Shown here piece by piece: positions 51,555-60,196 of a DNA stretch of 64,000 nt. The DNA lies in NCBI RefSeq assembly GCF_040685555.1, contig NZ_JBFBIK010000005.1, positions 62,001 to 126,000 on the forward strand, in the 5' to 3' direction. Position 1 is the first letter of the stretch, and every line of letters starts with the position of its first letter. The DNA is from Sphaerisporangium sp040685555. GTDB lineage: Bacteria; Actinomycetota; Actinomycetes; Streptosporangiales; Streptosporangiaceae. Under the pieces are notes generated by a model. The model ran no database searches. It was not told the DNA's origin and saw nothing but the letters and a program-made list of their open reading frames with translations. The translations under genes and the position numbers were made by a program.

Positions 51555-52808
51555 TCACGCGCCGTGGCTCGCGGCCGGCGGCGGGCCGCCGATGAGCCGT
51601 CCGGGTGACATGCGCCCCTCGGGGTCGAAGCGCTCCTTCACCCGCCGCATCAGCGTGGCCGCCCCGGCGGGCCCCCAGCGGTCGAGCCGTGACGCGGCCT
51701 CCGAAGGCGCGGTCCACACCACCAGTCTCCCGCCGTCCTGCGCCACGCGGGAACGCAGGGCCGTCACGAAGATCTCGGCGGCCGACGCGGTGGTGTCCGG
51801 GGGGAGCGCGAGGTGCAGTACGGCCGAGGCGACCGCTCCCCGGACCTGGACGGGCACGTCCCCGGCCTCCTCGGCCGCGCGGGCGATCGCGGCCAGCGCC
51901 CGTACGGCCGCGCCGGGCGGGACGCGCAGCTCCAGCAGGAACTCCTCGCCGGGCAGGCGCCCCCACCACACGGGAGGGTCCGGGGCGATCAGCGCGGACG
52001 GCCCCATGAGCTCGCCGGCGGCCTTCGCCCGCTCCTCGGCGGCCACCCCTTCGACCAGCGCCGCCACCGTCGCGGGGCCGTGGACGCCGGGCCAGTCGAT
52101 CTCCAGCGCGCTCGGTTCGAGCTGCGAGCCCGCGATGGCGGCGATCGCGGGCAGGTCCCGGAGATCCGGGACGGTCGCGGTGATCCAGGCGCGGGAGGCG
52201 GGCAGCGGGTGGAGCCGGAACGTGGCCTCGGCGATCACGCCGAGCGTGCCCTGGGAACCGGTGAACAGCTTGCCGAGGTCGTAGCCGGCGACGTTCTTGA
52301 CGACCTTGCCGCCCGAACGCGCGATCGTGCCGTCGGCGAGCACGACCGTGATCCCGATAAGCAGGTCGCGCGCCGTGCCGTACCGCAGGCGGCGTGGCCC
52401 GGCGGTGGCGGCGGCTAGCGTGCCGCCGATGGTGGCCCCCTCGACGGGGATGTCCAGGGCGAGCTGCTGCCCGGCGCCGGCGAGGGCCTCGGCGAGCGCC
52501 TCGCCCGTCACCCCGGCCTGCACGCGTACGACCAGGTCACCGGCCACGTGTTCGAGCACCTGGTTCAGGCAGCGGGTGTCCACCAGCAGGTCGCAGCGCT
52601 CGGGCGCGGGGCCCCAGTGCAGCTTGGTGCCGCCGCCGACCGGCACCACGGCGAGATCGTGCTCGGCCGCGACCCGCATCACCGCGGCCACCTCGTCGGT
52701 CGACTCGGGCAGGGCGACCCAGCGGGGCACGATCCCGGCGACCTCGTCGTCCGGACCGGCCTCCCGGATCGTCACGCCGCCGGCCGCGAGGGCGTCACCG
52801 GCGCTCAT
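51555..52808 (-). CDS. glcE: Glycolate oxidase FAD-binding subunit GlcE
   Basis: This 417-residue FAD-linked oxidase subunit has the PCMH-type FAD-binding fold: VVPVGGGTKLHWGPAPERCDLLVDT, ALDIPVEGATIGGTLAA and GTARDLLIGITVVLADGTIARSGGKVVKNVAGYDLGKLFTGSQGTLGVI. It lacks the long catalytic C-terminal part of GlcD, as expected for GlcE. It lies between glcD (63-nt gap) and glcF (13-nt gap). Together GlcDEF oxidise glycolate, or a similar 2-hydroxy acid such as lactate. Confidence 0.92.
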   Translation of the reverse strand: MSAGDALAAGGVTIREAGPDDEVAGIVPRWVALPESTDEVAAVMRVAAEHDLAVVPVGGGTKLHWGPAPERCDLLVDTRCLNQVLEHVAGDLVVRVQAGVTGEALAEALAGAGQQLALDIPVEGATIGGTLAAATAGPRRLRYGTARDLLIGITVVLADGTIARSGGKVVKNVAGYDLGKLFTGSQGTLGVIAEATFRLHPLPASRAWITATVPDLRDLPAIAAIAGSQLEPSALEIDWPGVHGPATVAALVEGVAAEERAKAAGELMGPSALIAPDPPVWWGRLPGEEFLLELRVPPGAAVRALAAIARAAEEAGDVPVQVRGAVASAVLHLALPPDTTASAAEIFVTALRSRVAQDGGRLVVWTAPSEAASRLDRWGPAGAATLMRRVKERFDPEGRMSPGRLIGGPPPAASHGA

Positions 52809-52871
52809 GGTGCACGCTCCCGGAGACGCTGCTCGATGGCGGGGCCGGGACGGGGGAATGGGGAGCGGGCA

Positions 52872-54326
52872 TCAGAACAGTTCCGCCTCTCCGGAGGCCA
52901 CCAGCGGATGCACGCCCTTGCGCACCCCGGGGGCCTCGCCGCACAGCCGGGGCGTGGGGAAGATCTTGCCAGGGTTGGACAGGCCCTTGGGGTCGAAGGC
53001 GCAGCGTACGAGCTGCATGGTGTCCAGATCCTCCGACGTGAACATCTTCGGCATATATCGGGATTTGTCTACTCCGACCCCATGTTCCCCGGTGATCGAC
53101 CCGCCGTGCGAGATGCACAGGTCGAGAATCTCGCTGGAAACGAGCTCGGCGCGCTCTCCCGCACCCTCCTCGCCGTCGTCGAACAGCACGAGAGGGTGCA
53201 GGTTGCCGTCTCCGGCGTGGAAGACGTTGGCGACGCGGATGCCGTACCGGGCGGACAGCTCCTCGATTCCCGCGAGGACCCTCGGCAGGGCCGTCCTCGG
53301 CACCACGCCGTCCTGCACCAGGTAGGCGGGGCTGATGCGGCCGACCGCGGCGAACGCCGACCTGCGCCCCTTCCAGATGGCCGCCCGCTCGGCCGGGTCG
53401 TCGGCGACCCGAAGCTCGAAGGCCCCGCTCTCACGGCAGATGCGGTCGACCTGCGCGAACTGGTGGGCGACCTCCGCACCCGGCCCGTCCAGCTCCACGA
53501 TCAGCACGGCCCCCGCCCCGGGCGGGTAGTCGCACCGCACCGCCGCCTCGGCTGCCTCGATGGCCAGCGCGTCCATCATCTCGATCGCCGCGGGCACGAT
53601 GCCCGCCCCGATGATCGCCGACACCGCCTGCCCGCCGGACTCGACGTCGGTGAACGCCGCCAGCAGCGTGGTCACCACCTCAGGGGCGCGCGACAACCGT
53701 ACGGTGATCTTGGTGGCGATGCCGAGGGTGCCCTCCGAGCCGATGAAGACGCCGAGCAGGTCGTACCCCGGATCCATGGCGTCGAGCTCGACGATCTCGC
53801 CGTCCGGGGTGACCAGCTCGATCGCGAGCACGTGGTTGACCGTGAAGCCGTACTTCAGGCAGTGCGCCCCGCCGGAGTTCTCCGCGACGTTGCCGCCGAT
53901 CGAGCAGACCTGCTGGCTGGACGGGTCGGGCGCGTAGTAGTAGCCGTACGGGCGCGCCGCCTCGGTGATCGCGAGGTTGGTCACCCCCGGCTCCACGACG
54001 GCCCGACGGTTGTCGATGTCGATCGAAAGGATCCGGCGCATGCGCGAGGTCACGATCAGCACGCCGTCGGTGCGCGGCAGGGCGCCGCCGGACAGGCCGG
54101 TGCCCGAGCCCCGCGCGACGAACGGCGTGCCGGTCTCGTCACATGCCCTGACCACCGCCGCGACCTGCTCCGCCGTCTCCGGCAGCACCACGATGGCCGG
54201 CGTCGCGCGGTGGTAGGTCAGCCCGTCGCACTCGTACGTGCGCAGCCGTACGGGATCGGTGATCACCGCGGCGGGACCCAGGATCGACGCGAAGTGGCCG
54301 GACAGCTCGGCCAGGGCCGGGGTCAT
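52872..54326 (-). CDS. glcD: Glycolate oxidase catalytic subunit GlcD
   Basis: This 484-residue FAD-linked oxidase has the FAD domain PFVARGSGTGLSGGALP, APDPSSQQVCSIGGNVAENSGGAHCLKYG and FIGSEGTLGIATKITVRL, then the cap and catalytic C-terminus with FHAGDGNLHPLVLF and ISHGGSITGEHGVGVDK. It oxidises glycolate (or a close 2-hydroxy acid) to glyoxylate. ATG 54326 overlaps the aceB stop (ATGA at 54323-54326), which decides the start inside a longer open frame. The product glyoxylate is consumed by the malate synthase encoded just upstream. Confidence 0.94.
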   Translation of the reverse strand: MTPALAELSGHFASILGPAAVITDPVRLRTYECDGLTYHRATPAIVVLPETAEQVAAVVRACDETGTPFVARGSGTGLSGGALPRTDGVLIVTSRMRRILSIDIDNRRAVVEPGVTNLAITEAARPYGYYYAPDPSSQQVCSIGGNVAENSGGAHCLKYGFTVNHVLAIELVTPDGEIVELDAMDPGYDLLGVFIGSEGTLGIATKITVRLSRAPEVVTTLLAAFTDVESGGQAVSAIIGAGIVPAAIEMMDALAIEAAEAAVRCDYPPGAGAVLIVELDGPGAEVAHQFAQVDRICRESGAFELRVADDPAERAAIWKGRRSAFAAVGRISPAYLVQDGVVPRTALPRVLAGIEELSARYGIRVANVFHAGDGNLHPLVLFDDGEEGAGERAELVSSEILDLCISHGGSITGEHGVGVDKSRYMPKMFTSEDLDTMQLVRCAFDPKGLSNPGKIFPTPRLCGEAPGVRKGVHPLVASGEAELF

Positions 54327-55912
54327 GGCATGCGGGCGTAGGCCGGGACGGTGAGGAAGTCGGCGAAGTCGTCGTCGAGCGCGACCTCCTTGAACAGCTG
54401 CGCGGCCTGCGTGTACAGCGACGCGTCGTGGCCGGGCTCCTGGCGGATCTTGTCGAGCTCCTCGGAGATGATGCGCTCCACCAGCTCCTTGGTCACCACC
54501 GCGCCGGTGTCGGCCAGCTCGATGTCGTTGTGGATCCACTGCCAGATCTGCGAGCGCGAGATCTCTGCCGTGGCCGCGTCCTCCATGAGGTTGTGGATGC
54601 CGACGGCGCCGCTCCCGCCCATCCAGGCGGCCAGGTAGCGCAGGGCCACGTCGACGTTGTTGCGCAGGCCCGCCTCGGTGATGTCGCCTGGCGTCTTGGA
54701 GACCGCGAGCAGGTCGCCGGCCGAGACCGAGACGTCCTCACGGAGCCGGTCGAGCTGGTTCGGCCTGTCGCCGAGGACGGAGTCGAAGACCTCCTGGCAG
54801 ATCGGCACCAGGTCGGGGTGCGCCACCCACGAGCCGTCGAAGCCGTCGCCCGACTCGCGCGTCTTGTCGGCCCGCACCTTCGAAAGGGCGACCTTGTTCA
54901 CCTCGGGGTCGCGCCGGGAGGGGATGAACGCCGCCATGCCCCCGATCGCGTGGGCGCCGCGCCGGTGGCAGCTGCGCACGAGCAGCTCGGTGTAGGCCCG
55001 CATGAAGGGGGCGGTCATGGTCACGGCGTTGCGCTCGGGGAGCAGGAACTCCCTGCCCCGCGTGCGGAACTTCTTGATGACGCTGAACAGGTAGTCCCAG
55101 CGGCCGGCGTTGAGCCCCGCCGAGTGGTCGCGCAGCTCGTAGAGGATCTCCTCCATCTCGAACGCGGCCGGGTAGGTCTCGATGAGGACGGTGGCCCTGA
55201 TCGTGCCGTGCGGGATGCCGAGCAGCTCCTGCGCGCGGGTGAAGACGTCGTTCCAGAGGCGGGCCTCCAGGTGCGACTCCATCTTCGGCAGGTAGAAGTA
55301 CGGCCCCCGGCCCTTGTCGATCTGCCGCTGCCCGCTGTGGAAGAAGTAGAGCGCGAAGTCGAAGATCGAGGCGGAGACCGGCCTGCCATCGACGACCAGG
55401 TGCTTCTCGGTCAGGTGCCAGCCCCGGGGGCGGACCACGATGGTGGCGAGCTCGTCGTCGGGCTTCAGCGCGTACCGCTTGCCGCCCGACTCGAAGTCGA
55501 TCGTGCGGTCGAGCGCGTCACGCAGGTTGAGCTGCCCGTTGACCACGTTCTCCCAGAGCGGGGAGTTGGCGTCCTCGAAGTCGGCGAGCCACACCTTGGC
55601 TCCCGAGTTGAGGGCGTTGATGGACATCTTCCTGTCGACCGGGCCGGTGATCTCGACCCGGCGGTCCACCAGGCCGGGCGCGGGCTCGGCGACCCGCCAC
55701 GAGTCGTCATCGCGGATGGCCTTGGTCTCCGGGAGGAAGTCGAGGGTGCCGCCGGCGGACAGCTCGGCCTGCCGGGCCTGGCGGGCGTCGAGCAGCTCCA
55801 GCCGGCGCCCGTCGAACTCCCGCTGCAGGGTGGCCACGAAGCTCAGGGCCTCGGGCGTGAGGATCTCGTCGAAACGGTCCAGCAGGGGACCGGTTATCTC
55901 AACGCCGTCCAT
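54323..55912 (-). CDS. aceB: Malate synthase A
   Basis: Malate synthase condenses glyoxylate with acetyl-CoA to give malate. The 529-residue protein has the family A motifs KVWLADFEDANSPLWENVV, VRPRGWHLTEKH, VLIETYPAAFEMEEILYELRDHSAGLNAGRWDYLF and PFMRAYTELLVRSCHRRGAHAIGGMAAFIPS. The ATG at 55912 (MDGVEITG) is preferred since GGAAGG ends 6 nt before it; ATGs at 55918 and 55936 are in frame. First gene of the operon, so glycolate oxidation and glyoxylate assimilation are coexpressed. Confidence 0.96.
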   Translation of the reverse strand: MDGVEITGPLLDRFDEILTPEALSFVATLQREFDGRRLELLDARQARQAELSAGGTLDFLPETKAIRDDDSWRVAEPAPGLVDRRVEITGPVDRKMSINALNSGAKVWLADFEDANSPLWENVVNGQLNLRDALDRTIDFESGGKRYALKPDDELATIVVRPRGWHLTEKHLVVDGRPVSASIFDFALYFFHSGQRQIDKGRGPYFYLPKMESHLEARLWNDVFTRAQELLGIPHGTIRATVLIETYPAAFEMEEILYELRDHSAGLNAGRWDYLFSVIKKFRTRGREFLLPERNAVTMTAPFMRAYTELLVRSCHRRGAHAIGGMAAFIPSRRDPEVNKVALSKVRADKTRESGDGFDGSWVAHPDLVPICQEVFDSVLGDRPNQLDRLREDVSVSAGDLLAVSKTPGDITEAGLRNNVDVALRYLAAWMGGSGAVGIHNLMEDAATAEISRSQIWQWIHNDIELADTGAVVTKELVERIISEELDKIRQEPGHDASLYTQAAQLFKEVALDDDFADFLTVPAYARMP

Positions 55913-55920
55913 GGCCATCC

Positions 55921-55973
55921 TTCCATCGCTTTCCACTGTGTTCCATCCACCGCATTTTCCACTATGTGGAAAA
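55921..55973. promoter_or_regulatory. IclR-type palindrome and phased TTCCA half-sites upstream of aceB
   Basis: TTTTCCACTATGTGGAAAA (55955-55973) is a perfect 8-3-8 inverted repeat, 43 nt upstream of the aceB start. TTCCA recurs at 55921, 55931, 55941 and 55957, the first three at exactly 10-bp spacing, one helical turn. The dyad resembles IclR-type operators (TGGAAA-n-TTTCCA arms). The IclR protein encoded at the end of this operon is the obvious candidate. Confidence 0.7.
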
Positions 55974-56111
55974 ATACTTCTGAATTATGGAATCGACGCT
56001 ACTCGACTCCCGAGTCAGGGGTCAATGTCCGGTGCCCCTGAGGGATCCCCAAGGGTCGTCTCGGGGCGTTCCCCGATGGGCGCGAGCCCGGCCGGCGAGC
56101 AACCTTGGACC

Positions 56112-56906
56112 ATGACGAACCAGACGCCCTCCGCCGGTACCTCCCCCGAGACCGGTTCCTCAAGCCGGGCCGTACGCCATGAGACGCTGACGGCCCGGCG
56201 TGGGAGACCCGGTCGCGTGAGAAGCGTGATCGCCGCCGGAGCCGTGCTCGGTACGGGCCTCCTGCTGACCGGGTGCGGCCTGCAGAACATCGGCGCGCCC
56301 ACCAAGGAGGAGACCAAGTCCTACGACGTCGGCGGCAAGGTGGCGGTCCTGCGCGTGCAGAGCGGATCCGGAGCCATCGTGGTCAACGGGTCTGACCGCA
56401 CAGGGCTCCGCGTGACCGAGACGTCGCACTGGAAGGCGGACAAGCCCACCACGCGGCACCCTGTCTCGGACGACGTCCTCACGCTGGACTACAAGTGCCC
56501 CGACGCCGACTGGGGATGCGGGGTCGACTACGAGGTGGAGGTGCCGCGCGGCATGCGGGTCAAGCTCGACACCGGCTCCGGCGACATCACCCTGCGAACC
56601 CTGTCGGGAGAGGTCGACGCCAAGACCGGATCGGGCACGATCGACGCCAACGGCCTGGCCGGCAAGAAGGCGGTCGCGGAGACCGGGTCGGGCGACATCG
56701 AGCTGCGCTACACCGGCGTCCCCGACGACGTCCACGTGAGCACCGGTTCGGGTACGGGCGTCGTGCGCGTGCCGCAGGGCGCGTACCACGTGACCACGCA
56801 GACGGGGTCGGGGGAGCGGAAGGTGGAGGTCACCAGCGACGACTCCTCCCCGCGCAGGATCTTCGTGAGGACCGGCTCGGGCGACGTCCAGGTCCTCAAG
56901 ATCTGA
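56112..56906 (+). CDS. DUF4097-type beta-repeat lipoprotein
   Basis: This 264-residue protein has an N-terminal lipoprotein signal ending in LLTGC and a right-handed beta-repeat body in which DTGSGDITL-like units recur about every 20 residues (KLDTGSGDITLRTLSG, DAKTGSGTIDANGLAG, AETGSGDIELRYTG, STGSGTGVVRV, TQTGSGERKVEV, RTGSGDVQVLKI). This is the DUF4097/adhesin-like stalk pattern, located outside the membrane. Function is unknown. GTG 56217 would give a shorter signal peptide (VRSVIAAGAVLGTGLLLTGC) than ATG 56112; neither start has a strong ribosome-binding site. It is divergent from aceB. Confidence 0.8.
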   Translation: MTNQTPSAGTSPETGSSSRAVRHETLTARRGRPGRVRSVIAAGAVLGTGLLLTGCGLQNIGAPTKEETKSYDVGGKVAVLRVQSGSGAIVVNGSDRTGLRVTETSHWKADKPTTRHPVSDDVLTLDYKCPDADWGCGVDYEVEVPRGMRVKLDTGSGDITLRTLSGEVDAKTGSGTIDANGLAGKKAVAETGSGDIELRYTGVPDDVHVSTGSGTGVVRVPQGAYHVTTQTGSGERKVEVTSDDSSPRRIFVRTGSGDVQVLKI

Positions 56907-57058
56907 GGCGCGACCCCGGGCGGATAACAAGGTGAATCCAGATGGCCGCCGTGACACCATCGGAGGGAAGACATAGACCGGGTCTCCGTGTTGAACTGTG
57001 CGAAGCGGTGAGCCCACGAGCGCCAAGGAGCGCCACCATAGCCACAGAGAAGACTTAT

Positions 57059-58465
57059 ATGTACAACGAGTCCTACGAAGACCAGTCCACGGGCGACTAC
57101 GACCTCGAAGAGCGGCAGGCACTCCGGCGAGTGGCCGGGCTGTCGACAGAGCTTCAGGACATCACCGAGGTCGAATACCGGCAGCTCCGCCTGGAGCGGG
57201 TGGTCCTGGTCGGGGTCTGGACCGGTGGCACCGTCACCGACGCGGAGAACTCCCTGCAGGAGCTCAAGCTCCTCGCCGAGACCGCCGGATCCGAGGTCCT
57301 GGAGGGCCTCATCCAGCGACGCCAGCGTCCGGACACCGCCACCTACATCGGCTCGGGCAAGGCCGTGGAGCTGCGCGACATCGTCATCTCCACCGGCGCC
57401 GACACGGTGATCTGCGACGGAGAGCTGACCCCCGGCCAGCTGCGCCAGCTGGAGGAGGTCGTGAAGGTCAAGGTCATCGACCGCACGGCCCTCATCCTCG
57501 ACATCTTCGCCCAGCACGCCAAGAGCCGCGAGGGCAAGGCCCAGGTCGAGCTGGCCCAGCTCAGCTACCTGCTGCCGCGCCTGCGCGGCTGGGGTGGGAA
57601 CCTCTCCCGCCAGGTCGGCGGCCGGGCCGCCGGCGGCGTGGGCATCGGAGGCCGCGGCCCCGGTGAGACGAAGATCGAGCTCGACCGGCGCCGCATCCGC
57701 GAGCGCATGGCCAAGCTTCGCCGGCAGATCGGCGGCATGTCCGTCGCCCGCGAGACCATGCGGTCGCGCAGGACGCGCCGCGAGGTGCCGTCGGTGGCGA
57801 TCGCCGGCTACACCAACGCCGGCAAGTCGTCGCTGCTCAACCGGCTCACCGGCGCGGGGGTGCTGGTGGAGGACTCGCTGTTCGCCACGCTCGACCCGAC
57901 CGTCCGCCAGGCCCGCACGACCGACGGCAGGCTGTTCACGCTCAGCGACACCGTCGGGTTCGTACGGCACCTGCCGCACCAGCTCGTGGAGGCGTTCCGT
58001 TCCACGCTGGAGGAGGTCGGCGACGCCGATCTGATCCTCCACGTCGTCGACGGCTCGCATCCCGACCCCGAGTCGCAGCTGGCCGCCGTGCGAGAGGTGC
58101 TGGCCGACATCGAGGGCGTCAGGGACATCCCCGAGATCGTGGTGGTCAACAAGGCCGACGCCGCCGACCCGGTGGCGCTGGCCAGGCTGGCGACGCGCGA
58201 GCGGCACAGCGTGGTCGTCTCCGCCCGCACCGGGGCCGGCATCGACGAGCTGATCGCCACGATCGAGCGGGAGCTTCCGAGGCTCGACCACGAGGTCCAC
58301 CTGCTCGTGCCGTACGACAGGGGAGACCTGGTCGCGCGGGCGCACAAGGAGGGCGAGGTGCTGTCGGTCGACCACACCGGGGACGGCACCATCCTGCACG
58401 CGCGCGTGCCCGCCGGTCTCTACTACGAGCTGGAGCGCACCGCCAAGCCGGTCGAGACCGTCTGA
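57059..58465 (+). CDS. hflX: Ribosome-associated GTPase HflX
   Basis: HflX is a GTPase that splits or rescues stalled ribosomes. The 468-residue protein has the N-terminal HflX domain (TAGSEVLEGLIQRRQRPDTATYIGSGKA, GRGPGETKIELDRR) and a G domain with G1 GYTNAGKS, G3 DTVGF, G4 NKAD and a SARTG G5-like segment. I chose ATG 57059 with GAGAAG 6 nt upstream; the frame is open to 56942. In many actinobacteria it directly follows dapF; here 22 kb intervenes. A strong hairpin follows its stop. Confidence 0.94.
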   Translation: MYNESYEDQSTGDYDLEERQALRRVAGLSTELQDITEVEYRQLRLERVVLVGVWTGGTVTDAENSLQELKLLAETAGSEVLEGLIQRRQRPDTATYIGSGKAVELRDIVISTGADTVICDGELTPGQLRQLEEVVKVKVIDRTALILDIFAQHAKSREGKAQVELAQLSYLLPRLRGWGGNLSRQVGGRAAGGVGIGGRGPGETKIELDRRRIRERMAKLRRQIGGMSVARETMRSRRTRREVPSVAIAGYTNAGKSSLLNRLTGAGVLVEDSLFATLDPTVRQARTTDGRLFTLSDTVGFVRHLPHQLVEAFRSTLEEVGDADLILHVVDGSHPDPESQLAAVREVLADIEGVRDIPEIVVVNKADAADPVALARLATRERHSVVVSARTGAGIDELIATIERELPRLDHEVHLLVPYDRGDLVARAHKEGEVLSVDHTGDGTILHARVPAGLYYELERTAKPVETV

Positions 58466-58495
58466 TCCACGCACGAAGGCATCCGGACACCAAGG

Positions 58496-58521
58496 CAGCC
58501 GGCGCGTCATCGCGCCGGCTG
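58496..58521. terminator. 11-bp perfect bidirectional terminator
   Basis: CAGCCGGCGCG-TCAT-CGCGCCGGCTG is a perfect 11-bp hairpin with a 4-nt loop between the convergent hflX and phosphatase genes. It lies 30 nt after the hflX stop and 17 nt after the other stop codon. Confidence 0.85.
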
Positions 58522-58538
58522 TCGTCGTAGGCGGGGCT

Positions 58539-60116
58539 CTAGTCGGTCCGCCGGAGGGCCACGACCGCCACATCGTCCTCCCGCGCGCCGAAATGGTCGA
58601 TCAGCCGGTCGCAGAACACTTCGAGGTTGTCGTCGAAGGAGGTGGCCATCTGGCGTACGACCTCCAGGCTGTGGTCCAGCGGGATGTCGCGGTCCTCGAT
58701 GAGCCCGTCGGTGAACATCAGGAGCGCGCCCTTCTCGGGGATCTCCAGCTTGTCGACGCGGTACACCTCGTGGGCTGCGCCCATGAGCAGGTTGCCCCAG
58801 CCGAGGTAGCGCGCCTCGCCGTCGGCCACGATGACCGGGGGGATGTGCCCGGCGTTGGCCAGCTCCACGGCGCCGGTGACGGGGTCGATGAGCAGGAGGC
58901 AGACCGTGGCGGTCATGGCGGGATGGTACTTGCGCAGCACGTCGTTGAGCCGCCCCATGACGCGACCGAGATCGTGGTCCTCGACGATCAGGGCGCGCAG
59001 GGCGTGGCGGAGCTCGGCCATGATCGTGGCCGCGTGCAGGGAGTGCCCCTGGACGTCGCCGATCCCCACGAGGAGCCGGTCGCCGAGCCGCAGGACCTCG
59101 TAGAAGTCGCCCCCGACCTCCACGTTGTCGATCGCCGGCTGGTAGCGGACCGCCAGCTCCAGGCCGGGGGTCGGCGGGATGTGCGACGGCAGGAAGCTGC
59201 GCTGCAGGGTGAGCGCGATCATGTGCTCTTCGGCGTACGCCCGGAGCGCGTCCACCGCGAGCGCGAGCGCCTGGCAGAGCTGCTTGAGGACGTTGAGCTC
59301 GTCCGGGTCGGGCGGGTCGACCCCTTCGACCCCGAGGTACACCGGCGGGCGGCCCACCTTGGTGCGCGACACCACGGCCGAGACCTCGCCCCTGATCACA
59401 CTTTCCGGCAGGACCTGCAGCCAGGCGTCCCTGGACATGGTGAACTCCGCGGTGCCGGACGCGTCGCCGAGGGCCAGCCGCGTCACGCGATCGAGGGTGT
59501 CCTGGGCGGGGCTCAGCAACGTGGCGGGCACGCCGGGGTTGACCACGAAGTAATGGCGGATCCTGCCGTCGACCGCGATGGCCAGGGCGCTGCACCGCCG
59601 CCCGAGGATCTTGGACGTGCCCTCCACGGCTACACGCAGCAGCCTGTCGAACGTGGTGCTCGCGTTGATCTCCAGGGTGACCCGGGTGAGCTCGCCCAGC
59701 CGGTGGGCCATCCGCTCGGCCCGCCGGCGTGCCCTGTAGTAGCGCAGGGTGGCCTGGACGGTGGCGATGAACTCCTCCGGCTCGATGGGCTCGGCCATGT
59801 AGGCGTCGGCCCCGCGGTCGAGCCCGTGGGCACGGTCCGCGACCGCGATGGCGTGCGCCGATATCTGGATCACCGGGATGGCCGCGGTGGCCGGATCCGC
59901 CTTGATCCGCTCGCACACCTCGTACCCGTCGATGTCGGGCAGCCGCACATCGAGGATCACCAGGTCGGGGAGGATGGCACCGACCAGGCTCAGCGCCTCC
60001 TCGCCGCAGGTGGCCTCCACCACGTCGTGGCCCGCCCTGCGCAGCCAGCTGCCGAGGATGTAGCGCTTGGTCGGTGTGTCGTCCACCACCAGGATGGTCG
60101 CGGCTTTCTCGTTCAT
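58539..60116 (-). CDS. Response regulator with SpoIIE-type PP2C phosphatase domain
   Basis: This 525-residue protein has an N-terminal receiver domain (phosphoacceptor Asp56 in VILDVRLPDIDGYE), a GAF-like middle region (about 150-300), and a C-terminal PP2C/SpoIIE domain with GGDFYEVLRLGDRLLVGIGDVQGHS and REDDVAVVAL. It would dephosphorylate an STAS anti-anti-sigma factor on kinase input. The start ATG 60116 follows GAGGG. It is the last gene of the stressosome-like unit and is probably phosphorylated by the kinase at 60197. Confidence 0.93.
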   Translation of the reverse strand: MNEKAATILVVDDTPTKRYILGSWLRRAGHDVVEATCGEEALSLVGAILPDLVILDVRLPDIDGYEVCERIKADPATAAIPVIQISAHAIAVADRAHGLDRGADAYMAEPIEPEEFIATVQATLRYYRARRRAERMAHRLGELTRVTLEINASTTFDRLLRVAVEGTSKILGRRCSALAIAVDGRIRHYFVVNPGVPATLLSPAQDTLDRVTRLALGDASGTAEFTMSRDAWLQVLPESVIRGEVSAVVSRTKVGRPPVYLGVEGVDPPDPDELNVLKQLCQALALAVDALRAYAEEHMIALTLQRSFLPSHIPPTPGLELAVRYQPAIDNVEVGGDFYEVLRLGDRLLVGIGDVQGHSLHAATIMAELRHALRALIVEDHDLGRVMGRLNDVLRKYHPAMTATVCLLLIDPVTGAVELANAGHIPPVIVADGEARYLGWGNLLMGAAHEVYRVDKLEIPEKGALLMFTDGLIEDRDIPLDHSLEVVRQMATSFDDNLEVFCDRLIDHFGAREDDVAVVALRRTD

Positions 60117-60196
60117 CGTCCCTCTTTGATAGCACCCGCCCGAGCATGCTCCACGCCACGTGTCCCGCGCACCGGCGGACACGGTCGCCGGCTTCC

